Shown here: piece by piece, positions 1 to 5,921 of the stretch
How positions within the stretch are numbered: position 1 is the first letter of the stretch
How the letters are laid out: every line of letters begins with the position of its first letter
Assembly: GCA_946482345.1 (NCBI GenBank)
Contig: CAMLRJ010000237.1
Span: forward strand, 1 to 5,921
Length of the DNA: 5,921 nt
From: an uncultured Cellvibrio sp.
GTDB taxonomy: Bacteria > Pseudomonadota > Gammaproteobacteria > Pseudomonadales > Cellvibrionaceae
Reading direction: 5' to 3'
Translations under genes and position numbers: made by a program
Notes under the pieces: generated by a model
What the model was told of the DNA's origin: nothing
The model's database searches: none
The model's input: the letters and a program-made list of their open reading frames with translations, nothing else

Positions 1-176
1 TCAATCACCAACCATGGCATAAGCAAAAATCCCGTCATCAGGGGAATGCCTGTGTAACGGCGCAAACGTTGATAAAAACCTGTGATATGGCGGGTATAAA
101 TTTTTTCTTCCGCTTCATAAAGATTGACGTAACGAATTTCGTCTTTATCGGAAGATGCTGGAATTTTATCGTTCAA
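1..176 (-). CDS. ccoG: CcoG, cbb3 oxidase assembly protein (partial, N-terminal 58 codons)
   Basis: This is the start of the cytochrome c oxidase accessory protein CcoG (FixG/RdxA family). The family consists of polytopic membrane proteins with ferredoxin-type Fe-S clusters that act in copper handling and assembly of the cbb3 oxidase. The visible N-terminus holds the family signature: LYEAEEKIYTR at residues 19-29, then TGFYQRLRR at 32-40, leading into a hydrophobic stretch from about residue 44 that would be the first membrane helix. The rest, including the Fe-S cysteines, lies beyond base 1. The start must be the TTG at 176-174, because an in-frame TGA lies 12 bases upstream (188-186) and no other start codon falls between them. 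A Shine-Dalgarno AGGA (186-183) sits 6 bases before the TTG. Position downstream of ccoP is the usual one. The strong terminator just upstream suggests reduced or separate expression. Identity is fairly sure; the function of the missing part is inferred. Confidence 0.88.
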   Translation of the reverse strand, partial: MNDKIPASSDKDEIRYVNLYEAEEKIYTRHITGFYQRLRRYTGIPLMTGFLLMPWLVI

Positions 177-182
177 GGGATT

Positions 183-186
183 TCCT
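183..186 (-). promoter_or_regulatory. Shine-Dalgarno of ccoG (decides the TTG start)
   Basis: AGGA lies 6 bases upstream of the TTG at 176. It overlaps the in-frame TGA at 188-186, which rules out any start further upstream. This makes TTG the only reasonable initiation codon for ccoG. Confidence 0.7.
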
Positions 187-203
187 CACGACCTGTTACA
201 AAC

Positions 204-239
204 AAAAAAAGGCAGGCCCATCAATGAACCTGCCTTTTT
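204..239 (-). terminator. Rho-independent terminator after ccoP
   Basis: The minus strand shows AAAAAGGCAGG (239-229), a 12-base loop, then CCTGCCTTTTT followed by two more T (216-204). That gives a GC core of 6 bp extended by 5 A-T pairs and ending in a run of 7 T. It begins 12 bases after the ccoP stop and should end the ccoNOQP transcript. The A-run on the other side makes it formally bidirectional. It lies 27 bases before ccoG, so ccoG must depend on read-through or on its own start site. Confidence 0.88.
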
Positions 240-251
240 CCTGATCACAGA

Positions 252-1169
252 TTAGTTACTATCAAGAGAAAGGCTATACACATAAGCCGCCAGCAAATGA
301 ATTTTGTCTTCTTTTAAATTCTCCAGATGTGCTGGCATTTGGCCATTACGACCATCACGAATGGTTTGACGAATCACTCCCGGTTTGCTGCCGTAAAGCC
401 AGATATTGTCCGTCAAATTCGGCGCTCCGTTTTGATAGGTTCCCTTTCCATCAGCTCCATGGCAAGCAACACAATTTGCTGCATAGAGTTTCGATCCCAC
501 TGCAGCTTTGTCTGCGTCGTGCTCAGCACCGGATAAACTCAGTACATATTCAGCCACATTCACCACGCCTTCTTCACCGAGAATACTTCCCCAAGCCGGC
601 ATCAGTGCTTTACGACCATAGGTAATCGTCTCAAGAATTAATCGGGGTTCACCGCCCCATAACCAATCTTTATCCGTAAGGTTGGGGTATCCGGTATTAC
701 CACCACCGTCCGAACCATGGCAAAGTGTGCAATTGTCCTGAAACAAACGCTGCCCCATTTTCATGGCTTCCTGATTGTGAGCCAATTCATCAATGGGCAT
801 TTTGGAAAAAGCACCATAGGTTTGATTGTAAACTTCTTCCGCCAATTTCTGGTCGTAACGCAGTTCGTTTACCGAGGTCCAGCTACCTTCATACTCTTTC
901 CAATGAATACCTTTCCAATGTCCCAAGCCAGGATAAACAATCAAATAAACGACAGCGAAAGCAAAAGTAGCCAAAAACATATAGAACCACCAACGCGGCA
1001 GAGGATTGTCGTACTCCTCAATACCATCGTATTCATGCCCTGTAGTTTTGACCTCACCGGTTTCCGGCCCTTTGACTTCACGGCGACGGTTGGCCATCAA
1101 CAACCAGAACAATAACGCCAGATTGGTTAGCGTCAAAACAATAATCCACAAACTCCAAAACGTAGTCAT
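252..1169 (-). CDS. ccoP: CcoP, dihaem c-type cytochrome subunit of cbb3 oxidase
   Basis: This is subunit III of the cbb3-type cytochrome c oxidase, a membrane-anchored periplasmic cytochrome with two haems c that takes electrons towards CcoO and CcoN. Counting from ATG at 1169 it has 305 residues, a usual length. Two hydrophobic helices lie near residues 3-25 and 62-80. Two cytochrome c domains follow. The first has CTLCH at 147-151 and a likely axial Met in LMPAW (190). The second has CVACH at 233-237 and a likely axial Met in QMPAH (278). The TTG at 1175-1173 would add two residues, but ATG gives the family's characteristic MTTFWSLW beginning and is preferred. The gene starts 2 bases after the ccoQ stop, so translation is probably coupled. 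AGAAGGG (1187-1181) and GGGCGGA (1183-1177) are possible ribosome binding sequences. An intrinsic terminator follows the stop. Identification is secure. Confidence 0.97.
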   Translation of the reverse strand: MTTFWSLWIIVLTLTNLALLFWLLMANRRREVKGPETGEVKTTGHEYDGIEEYDNPLPRWWFYMFLATFAFAVVYLIVYPGLGHWKGIHWKEYEGSWTSVNELRYDQKLAEEVYNQTYGAFSKMPIDELAHNQEAMKMGQRLFQDNCTLCHGSDGGGNTGYPNLTDKDWLWGGEPRLILETITYGRKALMPAWGSILGEEGVVNVAEYVLSLSGAEHDADKAAVGSKLYAANCVACHGADGKGTYQNGAPNLTDNIWLYGSKPGVIRQTIRDGRNGQMPAHLENLKEDKIHLLAAYVYSLSLDSN

Positions 1170-1171
1170 AA

Positions 1172-1363
1172 TCAAATCCGCCCTTCTGGATGATCAGTTT
1201 TTTGATCATCGTTTTGCTGAAATTCTGGTTCATCGGCAAAAGGTAACTTTGCATCTTCTTCAAAGCGTTTTCTGAGTCCGGGCGCGAATGCCCAAAAACA
1301 AACACCAAAAAATGCAACCGTCACCAACACCGTCGAAATCGCACCTAATGTACCTTGATCCAT
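1172..1363 (-). CDS. ccoQ: CcoQ/FixQ, small membrane subunit of cbb3 oxidase
   Basis: This 63-residue protein has one hydrophobic helix at about residues 7-28, then a basic GLRKRFEED segment and the conserved KLPFADE motif at 39-45. These, and its place between ccoO and ccoP, mark it as CcoQ (FixQ family), a non-catalytic subunit reported to stabilise the complex or the association of CcoP. The start ATG (1363-1361) overlaps the ccoO stop by one base (TAATG) with only a weak purine stretch upstream, so it is probably translated by coupling to ccoO. After residue 45 the tail is hydrophilic, rich in Asp, Gln and Glu, and probably cytoplasmic. Part of the tail codes an inverted repeat at 1189-1210. 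The call rests on motif and position and is firm despite the small size. Confidence 0.93.
   Translation of the reverse strand: MDQGTLGAISTVLVTVAFFGVCFWAFAPGLRKRFEEDAKLPFADEPEFQQNDDQKTDHPEGRI
1189..1210 (-). repeat. Perfect 8-bp inverted repeat in the ccoQ 3' end, next to the ccoP ribosome binding site
   Basis: GATGATCA and TGATCATC flank a 6-base loop (AAAAAC on the minus strand). The repeat falls in codons for DDQKTDH near the end of CcoQ. In RNA it would be a hairpin ending 1 base before the AGAAGGG that precedes ccoP. There is no T-run, so it is not a terminator. A role in ccoP translation or message processing is only inference; chance is possible. Confidence 0.5.
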
Positions 1364-1974
1364 TAGCGTTTCTCTTTCAGTAAGATGCCCAAGTTCTGCA
1401 GATATGCGACCAGAGCATCCATTTCTGTAACACCCTTCACCGCTTTTTCTGCACCAGCAAAATCTTCTTCAGTATAGGGAACACCCACTTTTGCCAGGGC
1501 GCGCATTTTATCTGCTGTATGTTTGCCATCCAGTTTGTGATCATAAAGATGCGGATAGGCAGGCATGATGGAATCAGGCACTACAATTCTTGGATTGTAC
1601 AAATGGGTTTTATGCCATTCATCAGTGTAACGTCCACCTACCCTCGCCAGATCAGGCCCGGTACGTTTTGATCCCCACAAAAACGGGTGCTCGTAAACTG
1701 ACTCACCTGCGACTGAATAGTGTCCATAGCGTTCAACTTCAGCACGCAAAGGGCGGATCATTTGTGTATGACAAGTGTGGCAACCTTCACGTATGTAAAT
1801 ATCACGCCCTTCCAGCTGGACGGCATTTAAAGGTTTAAGCCCTTCTATAGGCGTTGTCGTTTCTTTCAGGAAAAACTGCGGGACTATTTCAACCAAACCA
1901 CCAAAGCTGATGGCAACCACAGCAAGAACTGCCATCAAACCAATATTTTTTTCGACTAAATCATGACCTTTCAT
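1363..1974 (-). CDS. ccoO: CcoO, monohaem c-type cytochrome subunit of cbb3 oxidase
   Basis: This is subunit II of the cbb3 oxidase, a 203-residue membrane-anchored monohaem cytochrome c that passes electrons from CcoP to the low-spin haem of CcoN. A short charged N-terminus ([10 protein letters not shown]) is followed by a single membrane helix at about residues 11-30 and the conserved VEIVPQFF. The haem c site CHTCH is at 65-69 within [17 protein letters not shown]. The conserved GHYSVAGE lies at 84-91 and [16 protein letters not shown] at 101-116. The likely axial Met is 137 in SIMPAYP. Length is normal for the family and nothing is missing. The Shine-Dalgarno AAGGGGA (1987-1981) is 6 bases from the ATG and overlaps the ccoN stop. 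Only 11 bases separate the two genes. The 3' end overlaps ccoQ by one base. Identification is secure. Confidence 0.97.
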   Translation of the reverse strand: MKGHDLVEKNIGLMAVLAVVAISFGGLVEIVPQFFLKETTTPIEGLKPLNAVQLEGRDIYIREGCHTCHTQMIRPLRAEVERYGHYSVAGESVYEHPFLWGSKRTGPDLARVGGRYTDEWHKTHLYNPRIVVPDSIMPAYPHLYDHKLDGKHTADKMRALAKVGVPYTEEDFAGAEKAVKGVTEMDALVAYLQNLGILLKEKR

Positions 1975-1980
1975 GCAAGT

Positions 1981-1987
1981 TCCCCTT
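1981..1987 (-). promoter_or_regulatory. Shine-Dalgarno of ccoO overlapping the ccoN stop
   Basis: AAGGGGA begins inside the ccoN TAA (1988-1986) and lies 6 bases upstream of the ccoO ATG. A ribosome ending ccoN would cover or free this site, which suits translational coupling of the two subunits. Confidence 0.75.
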
Positions 1988-3443
1988 AAACCACAGGCGC
2001 TTGTACAGGCTCATTAGCCTGGACGGGAGATGTTTGATTCGCCGCTTTAATAGTGCGATAGGTGTTGTAAGCCATTACAAACATACCGGTCAGAAAGAAA
2101 ACGCCACCGATCAAACGCATGACATAACCGTCTTTGCTGAAAATAACCACTTCAATAAAGCTGTAGGTCAGTGAACCATCAGGGTTGAACGCGCGCCACA
2201 TCAAGCCCTGTCCAATACCATTAATCCACATGGCGACGACATAAAGTACAGTGCCTACAGTTGCCAACCAGAAATGCAGGTTGATCCAGCTGACGCTGTA
2301 CATGGTTTCGCGATTAAAGAGTTTCGGGATCATATGATAAACAGCACCGATAGAAATCATGGCTACCCAACCCAATGCACCTGAGTGCACGTGGCCAACA
2401 GTCCAGTCAGTGTAATGAGATAAGGCATTCACACTCTTGATGGCCATCATCGGGCCCTCGAAAGTGGACATACCGTAGAAAGACAGGGCAACAACCAGGA
2501 AGCGCAAGGTTGGATCGGTCTTCAACTTATGCCAGGCACCTGACAAGGTCATGATGCCGTTGATCATACCGCCCCAGCTTGGAGCCAACAGAATCAATGA
2601 CATCACCATGCCCAAAGACTGGGTCCAATCAGGCAATGCGGTGTAGTGCAAGTGGTGGGAACCTGCCCAGATATAAAGGGAGATCAAAGCCCAGAAGTGA
2701 ACAATCGATAATTGATAAGAGTAAACCGGGCGACCTGCTTGCTTGGGAACAAAGTAGTACATCATGCCGAGGAAGCCAGCAGTCAGGAAGAAACCTACTG
2801 CGTTGTGACCATACCACCATTGCACCATGGCATCGGCAGCACCGGCATAGGCAGAGTAAGATTTGGTCAGAGTCACAGGAATAGCCGCACTGTTAACTAT
2901 ATGCAATACGGCAACAGTCAGAATAAAGCCACCATAGAACCAGTTGGCAACGTAGATGTGCGAGGTGCGACGCTTGACTATGGTGCCAAAAAACACCACC
3001 GCGTAAGCAATCCACACCAGTGCCAGAAGAATATCGATTGGCCACTCAAGTTCAGCGTATTCCTTTGATGAGGTCATGCCCAATGGCAAGGTTATGGCAG
3101 CCAACACAATCACCACTTGCCAACCCCAGAAGGTAAAAGGAACCAACCATCCACCAAAAAGTGTGGTCTGGCAGGTACGTTGAACCACATAGTAAGAGGT
3201 CGCGAAAAGCGCACAGCCACCAAATGCAAAAATCACAGCGTTGGTATGCAAAGGGCGCAAGCGACCAAATGAGGTATAGGGTTGCAGAATATCGTTCAAA
3301 CTTGGCCAGACTAACTGCGATGCAATCAGTACACCCATGCCCATACCGAAAATACCCCAGACAATGGTCATGATGGCAAATTTGCGGACTATATCGAAGT
3401 CATAGACTGGTGGATCACCAGCTAAAGTTGCGTGACTACCCAT
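1986..3443 (-). CDS. ccoN: CcoN, catalytic haem b/b3-CuB subunit I of cbb3 oxidase
   Basis: This is the catalytic subunit of the cbb3 (C-family) haem-copper oxidase. It reduces oxygen to water at high affinity and pumps protons across the inner membrane. The 485 residues form a polytopic membrane protein of the usual size and about 12 helices. The visible metal ligands fit the family: His66 in LHTNAV (low-spin haem b); His213 in WYGHNAVG and His263-His264 in AGSHHLHY (CuB); Tyr257 in SLYIWAG (the helix VII tyrosine cross-linked to a CuB histidine); and His351 and His353 in VGHVHSG (haem b3 and haem b). E128 and E131 in [10 protein letters not shown] match the conserved calcium-site glutamates, and E329 in STFEGPM is also conserved. 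The C-terminal tail after about 465 is Pro/Gln-rich and probably disordered. The start ATG has a modest GGGA (3454-3451) 7 bases upstream. It is the first gene of ccoNOQP, behind an FNR/Anr-type promoter. Confidence 0.98.
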   Translation of the reverse strand: MGSHATLAGDPPVYDFDIVRKFAIMTIVWGIFGMGMGVLIASQLVWPSLNDILQPYTSFGRLRPLHTNAVIFAFGGCALFATSYYVVQRTCQTTLFGGWLVPFTFWGWQVVIVLAAITLPLGMTSSKEYAELEWPIDILLALVWIAYAVVFFGTIVKRRTSHIYVANWFYGGFILTVAVLHIVNSAAIPVTLTKSYSAYAGAADAMVQWWYGHNAVGFFLTAGFLGMMYYFVPKQAGRPVYSYQLSIVHFWALISLYIWAGSHHLHYTALPDWTQSLGMVMSLILLAPSWGGMINGIMTLSGAWHKLKTDPTLRFLVVALSFYGMSTFEGPMMAIKSVNALSHYTDWTVGHVHSGALGWVAMISIGAVYHMIPKLFNRETMYSVSWINLHFWLATVGTVLYVVAMWINGIGQGLMWRAFNPDGSLTYSFIEVVIFSKDGYVMRLIGGVFFLTGMFVMAYNTYRTIKAANQTSPVQANEPVQAPVV

Positions 3444-3536
3444 AGGACTTTCCCACTCTTAATTTAAAATCGAAACTTTTAAGCTCACGAACCGAACCTC
3501 TCCAGTTCAATCGCAACATTTTGCCCCAGGCTCGAC

Positions 3537-3542
3537 ATTTTG
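3537..3542 (-). promoter_or_regulatory. Predicted -10 element of the ccoN promoter
   Basis: CAAAAT matches TATAAT at 4 of 6 positions. If this is -12 to -7, transcription starts near 3530. The FNR/Anr box is then centred exactly at -41.5, the class II spacing. The leader before ccoN would be about 87 bases. No good -35 is present, as expected for an activator-dependent promoter. Confidence 0.6.
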
Positions 3543-3564
3543 TCTCACTCGCCGGGGGATCTGA

Positions 3565-3578
3565 TTGACATTCATCAA
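3565..3578 (-). promoter_or_regulatory. FNR/Anr binding site upstream of ccoN
   Basis: The minus strand reads TTGATGAATGTCAA, which differs from the FNR/Anr consensus TTGAT-N4-ATCAA at one position (G for A in the right half-site). It is 121 bases before the ccoN start and 20 bases after the end of argG. FNR/Anr (an oxygen-sensing 4Fe-4S activator) is the known regulator of ccoNOQP in many Proteobacteria, so activation at low oxygen is expected here. Confidence 0.85.
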
Positions 3579-3598
3579 ACTATTTACGGCTTTTTTTC

Positions 3599-4816
3599 TT
3601 ACTTGAGCACTCGCCCTTTATTGGCAGCAATTCTCATACGTAAAGCATTAAGTTTAATAAATCCTTCTGCATCTTTTTGATTGTACGCACCTGCATCATC
3701 TTCAAAGGTTGCTACTTTTTCATCAAACAAACTATCAGCAGAACGACGACCAACAACAATCACATTGCCTTTATATAATTTGACGCGCACATCACCGTTT
3801 ACATAAAACTGCGACTGATCGATCATCGCTTGCAACATTTTGCGCTCGGGACTCCACCAGTAACCGTTGTAAATCATGTCAGCATATTTTGGCATCAAAC
3901 TATCTTTCAGATGCGCCACTTCACGATCAAGCGTGATTGATTCAATCGCACGATGTGCACGCAACATGATGGTACCGCCAGGAGTCTCATAACAACCGCG
4001 GGACTTCATACCTACATAACGATTCTCGACCAAATCCAAACGACCGATACCATTTTCGCCACCAATTTTGTTGAGATAAGTCAGCACTGTTGCCGGTGAC
4101 ATTTTTTCACCATTGATCGCCACAATATCGCCTTTCTCATAAGTCAGATCCAGATAAGTTGCCTTGTCTGGCGCAGCTTCTGGCGCAACAGTCCAGCGCC
4201 ACATATCTTCTTCAGCCTCAGTCCATGGGTTTTCCAGGATTTTGCCTTCAAAAGAAATGTGCAGCAGGTTGGCATCCATTGAATAAGGGGATTTTTTCTT
4301 TTTGCTGAAATCGACGGGAATATTGTTCTTCTCGCAGTATTCCATCAGGCTTTCACGTGAGGTCAAATTCCACTCACGCCATGGAGCAATGACTTTAATG
4401 CCAGGCTTCAATGCATAGGCGCCCAATTCAAAACGCACCTGATCATTACCTTTACCTGTAGCACCGTGGGAAATAGCGTCAGCACCCACTTCATTGGCAA
4501 TTTCAATCAAACGTTTGGCAATTAAAGGACGTGCAATCGAAGTCCCCAACAGGTACTCACCTTCATAGATAGTATTCGCGCGGAACATAGGGAAGACGAA
4601 ATCGCGAACAAACTCTTCGCGCAAGTCGTCGATAAAAATTTGTTTAACGCCAAGGGCTTGCGCCTTGGCACGAGCAGGCTCGACCTCTTCACCCTGACCT
4701 ATATCCGCCGTAAAAGTCACCACTTCACAGTGATAATTCTCTTGCAACCACTTCACAATTACCGAGGTATCCAAACCACCGGAATAGGCCAATACAACTT
4801 TCTTAATGGATGACAT
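3599..4816 (-). CDS. argG: Argininosuccinate synthase
   Basis: ArgG catalyses the ATP-dependent joining of citrulline and aspartate to argininosuccinate, the penultimate step of arginine synthesis, in the cytoplasm. The 405-residue protein has the length of the common bacterial form (the E. coli type is longer, about 447). The N-type ATP pyrophosphatase loop is AYSGGLDTS at residues 10-18. The second signature, [14 protein letters not shown], is at 117-130 and covers the ATP, citrulline and aspartate region. Further family motifs are [13 protein letters not shown] (85-97), [11 protein letters not shown] (176-186) and [11 protein letters not shown] (271-281). The ATG start has AAAGGGG (4830-4824) 7 bases upstream and a candidate promoter further up. 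No intrinsic terminator is visible after the stop; the ccoN promoter begins about 20 bases later. No key residue appears to be missing. Neither neighbour is an arginine gene, so argG is probably transcribed alone here. Confidence 0.98.
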   Translation of the reverse strand: MSSIKKVVLAYSGGLDTSVIVKWLQENYHCEVVTFTADIGQGEEVEPARAKAQALGVKQIFIDDLREEFVRDFVFPMFRANTIYEGEYLLGTSIARPLIAKRLIEIANEVGADAISHGATGKGNDQVRFELGAYALKPGIKVIAPWREWNLTSRESLMEYCEKNNIPVDFSKKKKSPYSMDANLLHISFEGKILENPWTEAEEDMWRWTVAPEAAPDKATYLDLTYEKGDIVAINGEKMSPATVLTYLNKIGGENGIGRLDLVENRYVGMKSRGCYETPGGTIMLRAHRAIESITLDREVAHLKDSLMPKYADMIYNGYWWSPERKMLQAMIDQSQFYVNGDVRVKLYKGNVIVVGRRSADSLFDEKVATFEDDAGAYNQKDAEGFIKLNALRMRIAANKGRVLK

Positions 4817-4823
4817 GGGATCG

Positions 4824-4830
4824 CCCCTTT
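4824..4830 (-). promoter_or_regulatory. Shine-Dalgarno of argG
   Basis: AAAGGGG lies 7 bases upstream of the argG ATG. It is a good ribosome binding site and supports this start. Confidence 0.75.
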
Positions 4831-4865
4831 GGATAATGTTTGTTCAATCAGTGTCGATTTCTAAA

Positions 4866-4882
4866 GCCCGAACTTCACGGGC
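4866..4882 (-). repeat. Hairpin in the sbcB-argG gap
   Basis: GCCCG and CGGGC flank a 7-base loop. On the minus strand the stem is followed by TTTAG, too short a T-run for a confident terminator. It lies 65 bases after the sbcB stop and falls at the predicted 5' end of the argG message. It could be a weak sbcB terminator or a 5'-end stem-loop that protects the argG mRNA. Neither role can be settled from sequence. Confidence 0.45.
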
Positions 4883-4887
4883 GCGGA

Positions 4888-4916
4888 ATTTTACTCGCAT
4901 AACGACCAAATGCCCA
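4888..4916 (-). promoter_or_regulatory. Candidate sigma70-type promoter of argG
   Basis: TGGGCA (4916-4911, 4 of 6 to TTGACA) and TAAAAT (4893-4888, 5 of 6 to TATAAT) are separated by 17 bases. The predicted start is near 4881, giving a leader of about 65 bases. No convincing ArgR box was seen in the 130-base gap. It is the best pair in the gap, but short motifs of this kind arise by chance. Confidence 0.45.
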
Positions 4917-4946
4917 CAGTTTGTAGGGAAGATTTATTGAGGCTGT

Positions 4947-5921
4947 TTATTGAGCACCCTGAGAATGGGATTTTGAGTAAAGCTTGAGGGATTGCAGAAT
5001 CCCTTTATCCCTATCCGACAAATCCCCCGCCAGTACACCATCCAAATAATTCACATACTCATCAAGATTCAACAGCTGATTATTCACCCGATTCCTCTGC
5101 AATCGTTCGCGACAAAAATCTTTCCATTTGGTTTGCTCTGACTCTGTTAATGATGACGGGAAATTTCGGGCGCGGTAGCGGAATAAAAGTTCAGGCAAGC
5201 GCGCATCGAGAAAGGCGGGTTTCAGACTTTTTAGACCATGAGCATCGAGTCGGCGGACTTGTTCGAGTAAGTAGCGATCTGAATCCTGTAAAAATCCCTG
5301 ATACAACATTTGTTCAACATCATCAGCAGGCGGGAAAGGATTATCCACATACAAGGCTTCGAGTTTTTTCATCACTTGTTGATGCTCAACTGAAGTCAAG
5401 CCGTAAAAAAACTTCCAGTGTTTTTCGCAGAGGGATTTATCAATCAATAATTTTTCTGCCACTTTGTCGTCCAGCATATTGGGTGGCAATAACATGGGCG
5501 ATTTATTGAGATGAATTTCTTTCAGTGCAAGACGCTCAGTACCTTCAGGCAATTCACTGCTCGGTGTATACAAACGGGTTCGCAAATCTTCTACTGATAG
5601 CGACAAAAGAATAGAGGGATCATGCATCAGGTTTATACTGATTACTGAATTTTTATTGAGTGGATGAAACGCCAAAGGCAATACCAATGCAGCGTTACCA
5701 TTTTCAGAAGGAAAGCGCGATGAAAAATGTAACAAAGGTTTATTGTTTTCTATATCAATTAAAGTTGCAGCAAAACGTTTGTCGCGTAATTTGAATGCGT
5801 AATCAAATAATTTTGGTTGTTGCGTTTTGACCAATTTTGCAACCGCAATAGTGGCGTAAACATCAGACAGAGCATCATGCGCAGCTTCGTGCAACAAGCC
5901 ATTGGCTTTACTCAGCTCTTC
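4947..5921 (-). CDS. sbcB: Exodeoxyribonuclease I (partial, C-terminal 324 residues)
   Basis: ExoI degrades single-stranded DNA 3' to 5' and acts in mismatch repair and in trimming ends during recombination. The gene is open to the window edge, so the first roughly 150-170 residues are missing (E. coli ExoI is 475 long). The fragment begins with the end of the DEDDh nuclease domain: AAHDALSDVYATIAVAKLVK holds the catalytic His (fragment residue 15) and the last metal-binding Asp (20), matching E. coli His181 and Asp186. The remainder corresponds to the SH3-like and helical DNA-binding domains. It includes LVLPLAFHP and the strongly conserved LLFRYRARNFP (ending at fragment residue 255). TTG at 5897 is an internal Leu codon, not a start; the reading frame continues upstream with family sequence (ELSKANGL). 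The gene ends 130 bases before argG. The call is secure; the missing part cannot be judged. Confidence 0.95.
   Translation of the reverse strand, partial: EELSKANGLLHEAAHDALSDVYATIAVAKLVKTQQPKLFDYAFKLRDKRFAATLIDIENNKPLLHFSSRFPSENGNAALVLPLAFHPLNKNSVISINLMHDPSILLSLSVEDLRTRLYTPSSELPEGTERLALKEIHLNKSPMLLPPNMLDDKVAEKLLIDKSLCEKHWKFFYGLTSVEHQQVMKKLEALYVDNPFPPADDVEQMLYQGFLQDSDRYLLEQVRRLDAHGLKSLKPAFLDARLPELLFRYRARNFPSSLTESEQTKWKDFCRERLQRNRVNNQLLNLDEYVNYLDGVLAGDLSDRDKGILQSLKLYSKSHSQGAQ

Noticed and set aside
717..1115. A 132-codon plus-strand open frame opposite ccoP, and a shorter one at 725-970
   Set aside because: It is antisense to a clearly coding region with conserved haem motifs, and its product resembles no family I recognise.
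1078..1317. A 79-codon minus-strand open frame across the ccoQ-ccoP junction
   Set aside because: It is out of frame with two well-supported genes that fully explain the region, and has no recognisable motif.
2579..2884. Plus-strand open frames opposite ccoN (2579-2884, 2712-3068, 3161-3373)
   Set aside because: They are shadows of a strongly conserved membrane protein gene; the predicted peptides are low in complexity and lack family features.
4299..4318. A-rich run in argG (codons for KKKK before SPYSMD) as a possible programmed frameshift site
   Set aside because: The phase gives C AAA AAG and G AAA AAA, not the A AAA AAG slippery heptamer, and lysine-rich sequence before SPYSMD is usual in ArgG.
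4883..4900. AT-rich stretch before argG as a possible ArgR operator
   Set aside because: It matches the TGAAT-N4-ATTCA pattern poorly on the left half, so I do not call it.
5150..5509. A 119-codon plus-strand open frame opposite sbcB
   Set aside because: It lies wholly inside ExoI coding sequence on the other strand, with no conserved motif or context.
5895..5897. TTG at 5897 as the start of a separate 316-residue protein
   Set aside because: The frame stays open to the window edge and the upstream codons continue ExoI family sequence, so this is an internal leucine.

Overview
The window carries core metabolism genes of a gammaproteobacterium, all on the minus strand. It shows no mobile element, RNA gene or CRISPR array, and nothing that looks like an undescribed system. 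The protein sequences (a Pseudomonas-type CcoNOQP/CcoG set, an ArgG of about 405 residues, and an ExoI with the RARNFP motif), the moderate base composition and an FNR/Anr-type promoter fit a Pseudomonas- or Cellvibrio-like organism. That placement is an inference from family resemblance, not a search.

In the direction of transcription (high to low coordinates) the layout is as follows. First comes the 3' two thirds of sbcB (exonuclease I), cut by the window edge at 5921. A 130-base gap follows, with a candidate sigma70-type promoter and a small hairpin. Then come argG (argininosuccinate synthase), a 155-base gap holding a well-formed class II FNR/Anr promoter, and the tightly packed ccoN-ccoO-ccoQ-ccoP operon for the cbb3-type high-affinity cytochrome c oxidase. 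A strong intrinsic terminator follows ccoP. Last is the first 58 codons of ccoG, which starts at TTG and is cut by the window edge at 1.

The cco genes form one functional unit. CcoN is the haem b/b3-CuB catalytic subunit, and CcoO (one haem c) and CcoP (two haems c) carry electrons from the donor cytochrome to CcoN. CcoQ is a small membrane subunit, and CcoG is a membrane Fe-S/copper-handling assembly factor. The FNR/Anr box sits so that a TATAAT-like hexamer falls at the distance expected for a class II activator, so the operon should be induced at low oxygen. Translation appears coupled along the operon: the ccoO Shine-Dalgarno overlaps the ccoN stop, ccoO and ccoQ overlap as TAATG, and ccoP starts 2 bases after ccoQ.

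The points most worth a second look are the FNR promoter geometry, the terminator placed 27 bases before ccoG, the TTG start of ccoG, a perfect 8-bp hairpin inside the end of ccoQ next to the ccoP ribosome binding site, and a hairpin at the predicted 5' end of the argG message.
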